Of a stretch of 64,000 bases of DNA, positions 43,721 to 51,935 are shown piece by piece (within the stretch, counting starts at the first letter, position 1; every line of letters begins with the position of its first letter). The position numbers were made by a program, and so were the translations under genes. Source of the DNA: Devosiaceae bacterium (GTDB taxonomy: Bacteria; Pseudomonadota; Alphaproteobacteria; Rhizobiales; Devosiaceae); assembly GCA_021648375.1 (NCBI GenBank), contig JAKISW010000006.1, forward strand, positions 1-64,000, given 5' to 3'. The notes under the pieces are model-generated. The model saw only the letters and a list, made by a program, of their open reading frames with translations, made no database searches and was not told the DNA's origin.

Positions 43721-44539
43721 ATGCAAATACCAACCGCTACCAGCCCTGATAACTTTACCCCTGAACTTTTAGGTTCGGGGGAAACTTCGTGCTCAACAAT
43801 TAACAAGGGTGGAGCCGGCCCGGTTGTTTTGGTCTGTGAGCACGCCTCACCCTATATCCCAAAATATTTCAATGGGTTGGGACTGGCGGACGAGATAAAA
43901 AGTTCTCATATCGCCTGGGATCCCGGCGCATTTGATCTGGCAAAATGTTTAAGTTCAAAGTTTGATGCGCCTTTAGTACATTCAAATATCTCGCGTCTGG
44001 TTTATGATTGTAATCGAGGTGCAGGCGAGGCCTCTGCAATGACGGCGCGCAGCGAAATATTTGATGTTCCGGGCAATGTTGAAATTAGTTCTAGCGAGGC
44101 GCATGCTAGAATCGAGCAGATTTACAATCCGTTTTCGATAACTCTTGATAAAGTCATCGAAGAAAAAAAATCGCTGATTGCAACGCCCTTATTGGTTACC
44201 ATCCATAGTTTCACGCCGGTTTATTTCGGGCAAAAGCGCGATGTGGAAATTGGTATTTTACATTCGAGCGATAGCCGGCTTGCGAACGAAATGCTTGCGC
44301 TGGCGCCAATGTTTGGCAACATAAAAATCGAACGAAACCAGCCCTATGGCCCTGAGGACGGGGTTGCTCACACGCTTGAAGAACACGGGATAAAAAACAA
44401 CCTGCCCAATGTTATGATTGAGGTGCGCAACGACCTGTTGGCTGACAGCGAGGGAGCTAAAAGAATTTGTGAGGTTCTTTTCAAGCTCATTTCCTTGTCC
44501 CAGCCAAAACTCGTAAACTCTGCAAACGGGGAGCAATAG
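43721..44539 (+). CDS. N-formylglutamate amidohydrolase-family hydrolase
   Basis: About 272 residues of the FGase (HutG-like) zinc hydrolase fold. The motif VLVCEHASPYIP holds a Glu-His pair for metal binding, and HIAWDPGAFDLA, SRLVYDCNR and TIHSFTPVYFG are family landmarks. Classical members hydrolyse N-formyl-L-glutamate; relatives remove other groups from glutamyl compounds. Here it heads a TRAP, glutamine-synthetase-like, ALDH and iron-ADH cluster, so it might cleave a gamma-glutamyl amide at the end of the route (inference). The start is uncertain: an in-frame TTG at 43685 would add 12 residues. Confidence 0.85.
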   Translation: MQIPTATSPDNFTPELLGSGETSCSTINKGGAGPVVLVCEHASPYIPKYFNGLGLADEIKSSHIAWDPGAFDLAKCLSSKFDAPLVHSNISRLVYDCNRGAGEASAMTARSEIFDVPGNVEISSSEAHARIEQIYNPFSITLDKVIEEKKSLIATPLLVTIHSFTPVYFGQKRDVEIGILHSSDSRLANEMLALAPMFGNIKIERNQPYGPEDGVAHTLEEHGIKNNLPNVMIEVRNDLLADSEGAKRICEVLFKLISLSQPKLVNSANGEQ

Positions 44540-44541
44540 AA

Positions 44542-45168
44542 ATGCTTAGCGTTGTCAGAGCCTATGTGCGCAGCGTCAATTCAATGAACCGGTTTATCGG
44601 TCGCATGGCCATGTATCTGATATTTGCCATGATGGCGGTTTTGATGTTTTCTGTTATTTCCAAAACCTTTTTTGTCCCCTCTCAAATGACCCTTGAAATC
44701 GCCCAGTTCATAATGGTTGCATATTTTTTACTGGGTGGGCCCTATTCCATGCAAACCGGAGATCATGTGCGCATGGATCTGGTTTATGGGGGGTGGTCGG
44801 ACACCACAAAAGCCGCTGTTGACAGTGTGATGGTAATATTCCTGTTTATATATCTGGCTGTGCTGCTTTATGGAGCACTTGGATCAACCGCCTATTCCCT
44901 TGGATATTTTGGCTCTAATCCGTTTGAATTCTGGGGAGGGCTTTTCATGGCCTTCATTACCGGAGGAATTGATGGAGCAGCGGAAAAAATAGGGTTTTTA
45001 GAGCGCACCCCCACCGCCTGGCGTCCATATATGTGGCCGATAAAATCCATCATGACTATTGGAATATTTTTAATGTTGCTACAGGCAATTTCCGCCTGGT
45101 TGCAGGATATTGCCAAGCTGATGGGAATTGAACTGCTGGGAGCTAAACTCAAAGGGGTTGAGCTTTAA
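44542..45168 (+). CDS. TRAP transporter small permease, DctQ type
   Basis: 208 residues, longer than many DctQ proteins, with four predicted helices and a long C-terminal extension containing two further hydrophobic segments. AVLMFSVISKTFFVPSQMTLEIAQ and FLLGGPYSMQTGDHVRMDLVY are recognisable DctQ landmarks. TRAP carriers import organic acids and other small molecules using a sodium gradient. GGGAG precedes the ATG. Its stop shares a base with the next start (TAATG). Confidence 0.9.
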   Translation: MLSVVRAYVRSVNSMNRFIGRMAMYLIFAMMAVLMFSVISKTFFVPSQMTLEIAQFIMVAYFLLGGPYSMQTGDHVRMDLVYGGWSDTTKAAVDSVMVIFLFIYLAVLLYGALGSTAYSLGYFGSNPFEFWGGLFMAFITGGIDGAAEKIGFLERTPTAWRPYMWPIKSIMTIGIFLMLLQAISAWLQDIAKLMGIELLGAKLKGVEL

Positions 45169-46490
45169 TGAGTTACGAAGTTATTGCCCTTTTGATGTTC
45201 TCATCAATGATGCTGATGCTGATGACCGGTCAACGGGTATTTGGTGCCATTGGAGCAGTTGCGGCGATTGCTTCGTTGACACTTTGGGGGGTTGGAGGTT
45301 CTGAAATATCATTTGGCGCTGCTATGAAGCTGATGAAATGGTTTCCACTGCTTACCCTGCCCCTGTTTATCTATATGGGCTATATTCTGGCCGAGAGCGG
45401 CATTGCTGATGACCTGTATAAAATGTTCCACGTCTGGATGGGCGGTTTAAATGGAGGCCTGGCGGTCGGCACGATTTTGCTGATGGTGGTAATTTCAGCC
45501 ATGAATGGTCTCAGTGTTGCCGGAATGGCCATCGGAACAACCATCGCCCTGCCCGAATTGCTTAAGCGGGGTTATGATAAAATCATGGTAACCGGGGTAA
45601 TCCAGGCGGGCAGTTCGCTTGGCATACTGGTGCCGCCAAGCGTTGTTCTGGTACTTTATGGCATGATTGCGCGCCAACCGGTGGGTCAATTATGGCTCGC
45701 CGGAGCAATTCCGGGTCTGATGATGGCTTCATTGTTTATCATCTATATCATTGTGCGCTGCAGAGCCCAGCCTGAACTTGGCCCCCCTCTTCCTCTTGAA
45801 GAGCGTCAAATGCCCATGAGGGAAAAGCTGAAGCTTTTGCGGGCCGGGCTATTACCGCTGTTTATTTTTGTCATGATGACCGGCCTTTTTCTGATGGGCA
45901 TAACCTCGCTGGTGGAAAGCTCGGCAGTTGGCGCATTATCAGCGACCTTTGCCGCTTTGGTAAAAGGTCGCCTGAACAAGCGGGTAATGGAAGAAACCAT
46001 GCGCAAGACCCTTGGGATATCGTGCATGTTCATGTGGATTATTCTGGCAGCATTGGCTTTTGGGGCCGTGTTTGACGGGCTTGGCGCAGTTAAGGCAATC
46101 GAGGGCTTTTTCATCGGGCAGTTGGCGCTTGGGCCGTGGGAGGTTTTGATCCTGATGCAACTTTCATTTTTGCTGATGGGCACGTTTTTGGATGATACGG
46201 CGATGCTGGTTATTGTTGCTCCGCTTTATATCCCGCTGGTTGATATGCTCGGTTTCAATTTAATCTGGTATGGGGTTCTTTATACAATAACATCCCAGAT
46301 CGCCTATATGACGCCCCCGTTCGGGTATAACCTGTTTTTAATGCGGGCAATGGCACCAAAAGAGGTGTCATTAATGGATATTTACCGCTCGATTATTCCG
46401 TTTGTCGGGGTAATGCTTTTAGCATTGGTGCTGGTGATGGTATTTCCCCAGCTTGCCCTTTGGCTGCCGAATTTGGTTTATTCGAGATAA
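45168..46490 (+). CDS. TRAP transporter large permease, DctM type
   Basis: 440 residues with about twelve helices and the DctM core. Landmarks are LPLFIYMGYILAESGI, AMNGLSVAGMAIGTTIALPEL, GSSLGILVPPSVVLVLYG and TFLDDTAMLVIVAPLYIP. It forms the transport channel with the small permease and is translationally coupled to it (TAATG). Confidence 0.93.
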   Translation: MSYEVIALLMFSSMMLMLMTGQRVFGAIGAVAAIASLTLWGVGGSEISFGAAMKLMKWFPLLTLPLFIYMGYILAESGIADDLYKMFHVWMGGLNGGLAVGTILLMVVISAMNGLSVAGMAIGTTIALPELLKRGYDKIMVTGVIQAGSSLGILVPPSVVLVLYGMIARQPVGQLWLAGAIPGLMMASLFIIYIIVRCRAQPELGPPLPLEERQMPMREKLKLLRAGLLPLFIFVMMTGLFLMGITSLVESSAVGALSATFAALVKGRLNKRVMEETMRKTLGISCMFMWIILAALAFGAVFDGLGAVKAIEGFFIGQLALGPWEVLILMQLSFLLMGTFLDDTAMLVIVAPLYIPLVDMLGFNLIWYGVLYTITSQIAYMTPPFGYNLFLMRAMAPKEVSLMDIYRSIIPFVGVMLLALVLVMVFPQLALWLPNLVYSR

Positions 46491-46520
46491 CTACCAGACT
46501 ATCAACAAGGAGGAGTGACT

Positions 46521-47564
46521 ATGACTAACAGACGTAGTTTTCTAAAAAAAGCCGGGATAGCCGGAGCGACAGGCGCAGCAGCGCTTTCAGCTCCAGCGGT
46601 TCACGCCCAGTCAATGATAAAATGGCGGATGCAGACCTATGCAGGTCCGGCCCTTGCCGCCCATGTTATCAAACCGGCCATTGATGCCTTTAACAAGGCA
46701 GCTAATGGCGAGATGGAAATCGAGCTGTTCTTTGCCGATCAGCTGGTTCCAACATCAGAACTGTTCCGGGCCATGCAGCGCGGAACCCTTGATGCGGTGC
46801 AATCTGATGATGATTCCATGGCTTCACCAACTGAAGTGACCGTTTTTGGCGGCTATTTCCCCTTCGCCAGCCGTTATTCGCTGGATGTGCCTGTGCTGTT
46901 CAACCAGTATGGGCTTGGAGAAATCTGGGAAGCTGAATATGCCAAAGTCGGCGTTAAGCACATTTCCGCCGGTTCGTGGGATCCGTGCCACTTCGCAACT
47001 GTTGACCCTATCCGCTCACTGGCCGATCTTAGCGGCAAGCGGGTATTCACCTTCCCCACCGCCGGGCGCTTTTTGACCCAGTTTGGTGTGGTTCCGGTAA
47101 CTTTACCATGGGAAGACATTGAAGTTGCCGTACAAACCGGCGAACTTGATGGCATCGCATGGTCGGGCATCACCGAAGATTATACGGTGGGCTGGGCAGA
47201 TGTGACCAACTACTTCCTGACCAATAATATTTCAGGAGCGTGGGCTGGATCATTCTTTGCCAATATGGATCGCTACAATGAGCTGCCTGCGCATTTGCAG
47301 ACCCTGCTCAAAATGGCAACCGACAGTTCTCACTATTATCGTCAATGGTGGTACTGGGGCGGTGAAGCTGATCTTCGGGTTAACGGCACCAAAATGGAGC
47401 TGACAACTGTGCCTGATGAAGAATGGGCAGAAGTTGAAGCTGCGGCTTTGGTTTTCTGGGATGAAATTGCTCAGGAAAGCGAAATCAAAGCCAAAGTGGT
47501 TCAGATCTTCAAAGACTATAATGATACCATGGTCAAAGCCGGACGTCCCTATCGTTATGGCTGA
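46521..47564 (+). CDS. TRAP transporter substrate-binding protein, DctP type
   Basis: 347 residues. The N-terminal twin-arginine signal (RRSFLKKAGIAGATGAAALSAP, RRxFLKK) suggests Tat export. The DctP fold follows, with the ligand-arginine-type region around SGKRVFTFPTAGRFLTQFG and the AVQTGELDGIAWSG segment. AAGGAGGAG lies just before ATG 46521, so the nearby GTG 46515 is unlikely. It completes the DctQ-DctM-DctP set. The ligand is unknown; the following enzymes suggest an amine or amino alcohol (inference), whereas many TRAP receptors bind carboxylates. Confidence 0.92.
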   Translation: MTNRRSFLKKAGIAGATGAAALSAPAVHAQSMIKWRMQTYAGPALAAHVIKPAIDAFNKAANGEMEIELFFADQLVPTSELFRAMQRGTLDAVQSDDDSMASPTEVTVFGGYFPFASRYSLDVPVLFNQYGLGEIWEAEYAKVGVKHISAGSWDPCHFATVDPIRSLADLSGKRVFTFPTAGRFLTQFGVVPVTLPWEDIEVAVQTGELDGIAWSGITEDYTVGWADVTNYFLTNNISGAWAGSFFANMDRYNELPAHLQTLLKMATDSSHYYRQWWYWGGEADLRVNGTKMELTTVPDEEWAEVEAAALVFWDEIAQESEIKAKVVQIFKDYNDTMVKAGRPYRYG

Positions 47565-47577
47565 TAAAACGTCCTCT

Positions 47578-47680
47578 CCGGTATGTTACCGGGGAAGGCA
47601 ACAAGGGGTTTTTAACTCTGAATACTGAGGTATTTACCCTTGAACTCATATAAAACCTGCCCCGGTACTTACCGGGGCAG
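47578..47680 (+). promoter_or_regulatory. Two tandem intercistronic hairpins after dctP
   Basis: First, CCGGTA-TGT-TACCGG (47578-47592); second, a perfect 11-bp stem with arms CTGCCCCGGTA and TACCGGGGCAG around CT (47657-47680). They share the CCGGTA/TACCGG core. No T-run follows the second. They probably protect the binding-protein mRNA or partly limit read-through into the ligase gene. Confidence 0.6.
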
Positions 47681-47703
47681 ACTTTTGACAGGAAACAATC
47701 ATC

Positions 47704-49068
47704 ATGCCCGGAAATTTATCCTTCGACGATCTAAAAAAACAAGTTGCCAGCGCAGAAATCGATACCGTTCTGGTTTGTCTTGTGGATATGCAGGGCCGGT
47801 TGATGGGCAAGCGTTTTCACGCTCGCCATTTTATTGATAGCGCCTGGGAGGAAACCCATTGCTGTAATTATTTGCTGGCGACTGATTTGGAAATGGCAAC
47901 GCCTGATGGTTATGCTTCAACAAGCTGGCAGACGGGGTATGGCGACTATGTGATGAAGCCTGATTTAAGCACGCTTCGCCCCGTTCCATGGTTAGAGGGC
48001 ACCGCGATGGTGCTGTGCGATGTGCTGGATCATACGACCCATGAGGATGTACCCCATTCGCCCCGGGCCGTGCTTAAACGCCAGATTGCCCAGCTGGAAA
48101 AAATGGGTCTTTCTGCCATGATGGCCACTGAACTTGAATTTTTTCTGTTCGCGAAATCACTAGATGAAATCCGGGCCGACGGTTTTCAGAATTTAGAGCC
48201 GATCAGCGCCTATAACGAAGATTATCATATTTTGCAGACCACCAAGGAAGAGGCAATTATGCGCCCGATCCGCAACCATTTGTATGCGGCAGGAATTCCG
48301 ATAGAAAACACCAAGGGTGAAGCAGAGGCGGGGCAGGAAGAATTAAATATCCGCTATGGCGCACCGCTGAATTGTGCGGATTATCACACCATTGCCAAGC
48401 ATGCGGTAAAAGAAATTGCATGGCAGAACGGACATGCGGCGACTTTTCTTCCCAAGTGGCACAAGGACAGGGTTGGCAGCGCTTCCCATGTGCATCAGTC
48501 GCTTTGGAGGGGGGATGAGCCGGTTTTTTATGATGCAGACAAAGCCCATTGCATGTCTGACACCATGCGCTCCTACGTGGCGGGAATGATTAAATATGCA
48601 CCGGATTACACTTGTTTTCTGGCCCCTTATATCAACTCCTATAAACGCTTTCAAAAAGGTACTTTTGCACCCACGGGCACCGCCTGGTCGGTGGATAACC
48701 GCACGGCGGGTTTTAGGCTTTGTGGAGAAAACACCAAAGCCGTCCGCGTGGAATGCCGAATTGGCGGGTCGGACATGAACCCCTATCTGGCCATGGCCGC
48801 CCAACTGGCTGCAGGCCTTAAGGGAATAGAAGAAAAACTCGAGCTGGGGCCGCCTCTAACCGGGGATGCCTATAAAGCGAAAACAGTTGACCACATCCCG
48901 GCCAATCTGCGCGATGCGGCCGAAGCCCTCAAAGGGTCACAAATGCTGCGTGAAGCCATGGGAGATGATGTGGTTGAGCATTATTATCGCTGTGCCACGT
49001 GGGAAATCGAAGAATTTGACAAAGTGGTCACGGATTATGAAATAGCCCGTGGATTTGAGAGAGCTTAA
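47704..49068 (+). CDS. Glutamine-synthetase-family ligase (gamma-glutamyl amine type)
   Basis: 454 residues of the GlnA/PuuA superfamily. The N-terminal domain (about 5-115) includes VCLVDMQGRLMGKRF. The catalytic barrel shows ATELEFFLF, GEAEAGQEELNIRYG, SASHVHQSLW, YINSYKRF and VECRIGGSDMNPYLAMAA, covering the metal, ATP and glutamate sites. The sequence is nearer the gamma-glutamylpolyamine-synthetase group than to housekeeping glutamine synthetase, so it probably joins glutamate to an amine with ATP. Context (TRAP import, ALDH, iron-ADH, FGase-like hydrolase) fits activation of an amine or amino alcohol (inference). AGGA lies ten bases before the ATG. Confidence 0.88.
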   Translation: MPGNLSFDDLKKQVASAEIDTVLVCLVDMQGRLMGKRFHARHFIDSAWEETHCCNYLLATDLEMATPDGYASTSWQTGYGDYVMKPDLSTLRPVPWLEGTAMVLCDVLDHTTHEDVPHSPRAVLKRQIAQLEKMGLSAMMATELEFFLFAKSLDEIRADGFQNLEPISAYNEDYHILQTTKEEAIMRPIRNHLYAAGIPIENTKGEAEAGQEELNIRYGAPLNCADYHTIAKHAVKEIAWQNGHAATFLPKWHKDRVGSASHVHQSLWRGDEPVFYDADKAHCMSDTMRSYVAGMIKYAPDYTCFLAPYINSYKRFQKGTFAPTGTAWSVDNRTAGFRLCGENTKAVRVECRIGGSDMNPYLAMAAQLAAGLKGIEEKLELGPPLTGDAYKAKTVDHIPANLRDAAEALKGSQMLREAMGDDVVEHYYRCATWEIEEFDKVVTDYEIARGFERA

Positions 49069-49085
49069 ACTCAAAAGAGCCAAAT

Positions 49086-49131
49086 AGTTACAATAGTAAC
49101 TGTTGACACACTAACTTAGGCAGTGCATATT
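49086..49131 (+). promoter_or_regulatory. Promoter and operator-like repeats of the toxin-antitoxin pair
   Basis: A perfect inverted repeat AGTTAC-AATA-GTAACT (49086-49101) directly precedes TTGACA (49103-49108), with CATATT 17 bases later (49126-49131). TGCAT repeats flank the -10 area. This arrangement fits a self-regulated toxin-antitoxin promoter. Confidence 0.6.
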
Positions 49132-49172
49132 TTGCATGTAAAATCGAAATGCCACGTGGAAAGGACGCCGTT

Positions 49173-49604
49173 ATGACGAAATACGCACCTCTCGAAACGC
49201 ATTTGCTAAGCAAAAGAAATAAATGCATTCAGATGCAGTTTTCTGACATCGAAGCTATCATTGACGATCACCTCCCCCCCTCCGCCCGCAAACACCGTGC
49301 GTGGTGGAGCAACAACCCAAGCAACAGCGTTATCACTTACGCATGGCTTGAAGCCGGCTACAAGACCAGCGAAGTTGATTTAGATGGCGAAAAATTGATA
49401 TTTCGCCGCGTAAAAAAAACCACAGACGCTGATGGCAACGGGGACAACGACCAATCGAAAAAGCGATTCCGAAGCCCTATTTTTGGATGTATGGCAGGAA
49501 CCGTAACTATCCCGGACGATGTAGATATCACTGAACCAGCAATGCCTGAATGGGCAGAGATGATTGAAGAAAAGTATGGAAAAGATGGCTCGGATTTTAC
49601 TTGA
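49173..49604 (+). CDS. Antitoxin-like protein with DUF7662-type domain
   Basis: 143 residues. Residues about 1-80 match the DUF7662 pattern as I know it (YAPLETHLL, LPPSARKHRAWWSNN, TYAWLEAGYKTSEVDLDGEKLIFRR). The C-terminal tail (GCMAGTVTIPDDVDITEPAMPEWAEM) resembles the toxin-binding tails of VapB/Phd antitoxins. It overlaps the downstream PIN-toxin gene, the usual antitoxin-first order. I start at ATG 49173, since AAGGA lies seven bases upstream; ATG 49149 is in frame but lacks a site. How this domain binds DNA is unknown. Confidence 0.72.
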   Translation: MTKYAPLETHLLSKRNKCIQMQFSDIEAIIDDHLPPSARKHRAWWSNNPSNSVITYAWLEAGYKTSEVDLDGEKLIFRRVKKTTDADGNGDNDQSKKRFRSPIFGCMAGTVTIPDDVDITEPAMPEWAEMIEEKYGKDGSDFT

Positions 49605-49998
49605 TACCTGTACGGTTATTTGGACAGGAACTAACCGGGCCATTTCCACATCCGCAGCAGATATTATTGACGAATGCAGTGATAGAAACGAGACGCTGTT
49701 CGTATCCCCAATAACTGCTTGGGAACTCGGCATTTTGGTTTCAAAAGGGCGGTTTAGTTTTTCTATGGACATCGCTATTTGGTTCGAAAACTATGTTGGA
49801 AATGAAGCGGCAGAGCTCCTGCAACTTTCTTCCAAAACTCTGCTGGCTTCATCATTTCTCCCCGGGAATCCGCCAAACGATCCCGGAGATAGAATTATCA
49901 TTGCAACCGCGCGCCAGCATGGCTTGCGCATCATGACCCGCGACAAAAAAATTCTCAACTATGCTGACGCCGGACACGTCAACGCAATTGCCTGTTAA
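49585..49998 (+). CDS. PIN-domain ribonuclease toxin, VapC-like
   Basis: 137 residues of the PIN fold, a Mg-dependent RNase used as toxin. Acidic active-site residues are Asp7 (ILLDTCTVIW), Glu47 (ITAWELGIL), Asp102 (GDRIIIATA) and Asp120 (MTRDKKIL). The segment SPITAWELGILVSKGR is a VapC landmark. ATG 49585 is within the antitoxin frame, so the two overlap by 20 bases; ATG 49576 is also possible. It likely cleaves tRNA or rRNA as in known VapC proteins (inference). The pair sits between the ligase and dehydrogenase genes of a metabolic operon. Confidence 0.88.
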   Translation: MARILLDTCTVIWTGTNRAISTSAADIIDECSDRNETLFVSPITAWELGILVSKGRFSFSMDIAIWFENYVGNEAAELLQLSSKTLLASSFLPGNPPNDPGDRIIIATARQHGLRIMTRDKKILNYADAGHVNAIAC

Positions 49999-50016
49999 GG
50001 AGCTACCAAACACAAA

Positions 50017-51393
50017 ATGACAAAAACTCTCAAATGCATCTCACCCATTGACGGGTCAGTTTATGCTGAACGTGATATTATCAGCCTTGATGAGGCAAAG
50101 GCGGCAATTAAGCGCGCTGCCAAGGCCCAAAAACAATGGGGTCAGCTGCCCATTGAAAAACGCATTGAACTGGTGATGGCCGGGGTCGCAAAAATTGGCG
50201 AAATGAACGATGAAATTGTCACCGAACTGGCATGGCAAATGGGGCGGCCCATAAGATATGGGGGCGAATTTAGCGGGTTTAATGAAAGAGCCTCCTATAT
50301 GGCTCAAATCGCCAAGGATGCCTTGCAGCCGATAATCGTGGAAGAAAGCGATGGATTTGAGCGCCGTATTGAGCGTGAGCCCTTTGGGGTTGTTCTGGTG
50401 ATTGCGCCATGGAATTATCCATATATGACGGCCATCAACACCGTGGCTCCAGCATTAATTGCTGGCAATGCTGTAATATTAAAACACGCCACCCAGACAT
50501 TGCTGGTTGGCGAAAACATGGAAAAAGCCTTTATTGAGGCCGGAATTCCTGCCGATATTTTTCAAAACATGTTTTTGGACCATGGCACCACTTCTGATCT
50601 GATTGCGGCCAAAAGTTTTGGCTTTGTCAATTTCACCGGCTCGGTGGGTGGCGGTATCGCTATGGAAAAGGCGGCCGCTGGCACCTTTACATCTCTGGGA
50701 TTAGAACTAGGCGGCAAAGATCCGGGCTATGTTATGAAAGATGCCAATCTTGATGCGGCGGTCGAAACCTTAATTGACGGGGCGATGTTTAATTCGGGCC
50801 AATGTTGCTGCGGCATTGAGCGCATCTATGTAACCGCCTCGCTTTACGATGAATTTATAGAAAAAGCGGTGAAAATCGTTTCAGCCTATAAGCTGGGCAA
50901 TCCACTGGATAAAGCAACAACTCTTGGGCCAATGGCCTCTTCTCGTTTTGCTGATGAGGTTCGTGCGCAAATTTCAGAGGCGGTTGCCATGGGTGCAAAA
51001 ACCCATATTCCAAAGTTTGCCGAAGATGATGGAGGCACTTACCTGACACCGCAAATATTGAGCAATGTCACCCATGATATGCGGGTAATGAAAGATGAGA
51101 GCTTTGGCCCGGTGGTGGGAATTATGAAAGTTAATTCCGACGAGGAGGCCATCAATTTGATGAATGACAGTGAATTTGGCCTCACCGCATCCCTTTGGAC
51201 CAGTGATGTTGAACGGGCAGCGAAAATCGGTCGCCAAATCGAGACCGGAACCGTCTTTATGAACCGGGCCGATTATGTTGATCCGGCCCTGTGCTGGACC
51301 GGTTGTAAAAATACCGGACGTGGCGGCGCGCTTTCATCCATTGGCTATCAAAACCTCACTCGCCCAAAATCCTATCACCTGAAGAAAATTTGA
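50017..51393 (+). CDS. NAD(P)-dependent aldehyde dehydrogenase
   Basis: 458 residues. The ALDH fold has PWNYPYMTAI (Asn of the oxyanion hole), catalytic Glu230 in LELGGKDP and nucleophile Cys264 in FNSGQCCCGIER. The cofactor loop is NFTGSVGGG, with FGLTASLWTSD near the C-terminus. It would oxidise an aldehyde to an acid. The run of three cysteines is unusual; the second is at the standard position. Its stop overlaps the next gene's start (TTGA). Confidence 0.92.
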   Translation: MTKTLKCISPIDGSVYAERDIISLDEAKAAIKRAAKAQKQWGQLPIEKRIELVMAGVAKIGEMNDEIVTELAWQMGRPIRYGGEFSGFNERASYMAQIAKDALQPIIVEESDGFERRIEREPFGVVLVIAPWNYPYMTAINTVAPALIAGNAVILKHATQTLLVGENMEKAFIEAGIPADIFQNMFLDHGTTSDLIAAKSFGFVNFTGSVGGGIAMEKAAAGTFTSLGLELGGKDPGYVMKDANLDAAVETLIDGAMFNSGQCCCGIERIYVTASLYDEFIEKAVKIVSAYKLGNPLDKATTLGPMASSRFADEVRAQISEAVAMGAKTHIPKFAEDDGGTYLTPQILSNVTHDMRVMKDESFGPVVGIMKVNSDEEAINLMNDSEFGLTASLWTSDVERAAKIGRQIETGTVFMNRADYVDPALCWTGCKNTGRGGALSSIGYQNLTRPKSYHLKKI

Positions 51394-51935
51394 ACGTGAA
51401 GGCGGCTCGAATCATCAATTTTGGTGATAGCGAAGAAGCTGCACTCCTGCGTGCAATTCTGGAACAACTGGGGCTAAGAGTGACAGTGGAAAACAGCGGA
51501 AACCCTGTCCACTTTCTGGAGGCACTGAATGAGTTTTTTCAAGTGGATTTCCTCATTATTGCCGGACACGGAAAACAAAACGGGCTTTTTTTTGGAGAAT
51601 TCATAGCAAGTGTCGATACAAGCCTGTTAAGGGATGGCTATCTGCCGGTTGACGAAATCCGTGCGCAATCCAAGGGTGCGACTGTTATTTCGAGCGCATG
51701 CAGCACCGGAAATGCTGAGTTTGCTGCTGTGTTCCAAAAAGCGGGAGCCAATGCTTTTTTGGGGCCAGCGTCAGACCCGGATGGTGTTGCTGTGCCGATG
51801 ATTCTGCATCAGTTTTTCTACAACCAAATCGTAGAAAAACAACCGCGGAAAAAATCTCTTATCAATGCTCAAGCAAATATGAACAAAGAAAACCAATTCG
51901 AACTGTTTGAATTTGGCAAAAAGGATATCTCATGA
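51390..51935 (+). CDS. Small caspase-fold (CHAT/caspase-like) protein
   Basis: 181 residues with no other domain. FLIIAGHGKQNGLFFGE contains a candidate catalytic His60, and VISSACSTGNAEF a candidate Cys104. This is the His...Cys dyad arrangement of caspase/CHAT/gingipain-clan proteases. An Asp-rich loop (GPASDPDGVAVP) follows. A likely NAD-free N-terminal strand-helix pair (ARIINFGDSEEAALLRAILEQ, about 6-26) precedes it. The start is TTG 51390 overlapping the ALDH stop, or GTG 51396. Its frame overlaps the ADH start by four bases. I cannot tell whether it is an active protease; substrate unknown. Encoding within ALDH and ADH genes is unexpected. Confidence 0.72.
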   Translation: MNVKAARIINFGDSEEAALLRAILEQLGLRVTVENSGNPVHFLEALNEFFQVDFLIIAGHGKQNGLFFGEFIASVDTSLLRDGYLPVDEIRAQSKGATVISSACSTGNAEFAAVFQKAGANAFLGPASDPDGVAVPMILHQFFYNQIVEKQPRKKSLINAQANMNKENQFELFEFGKKDIS

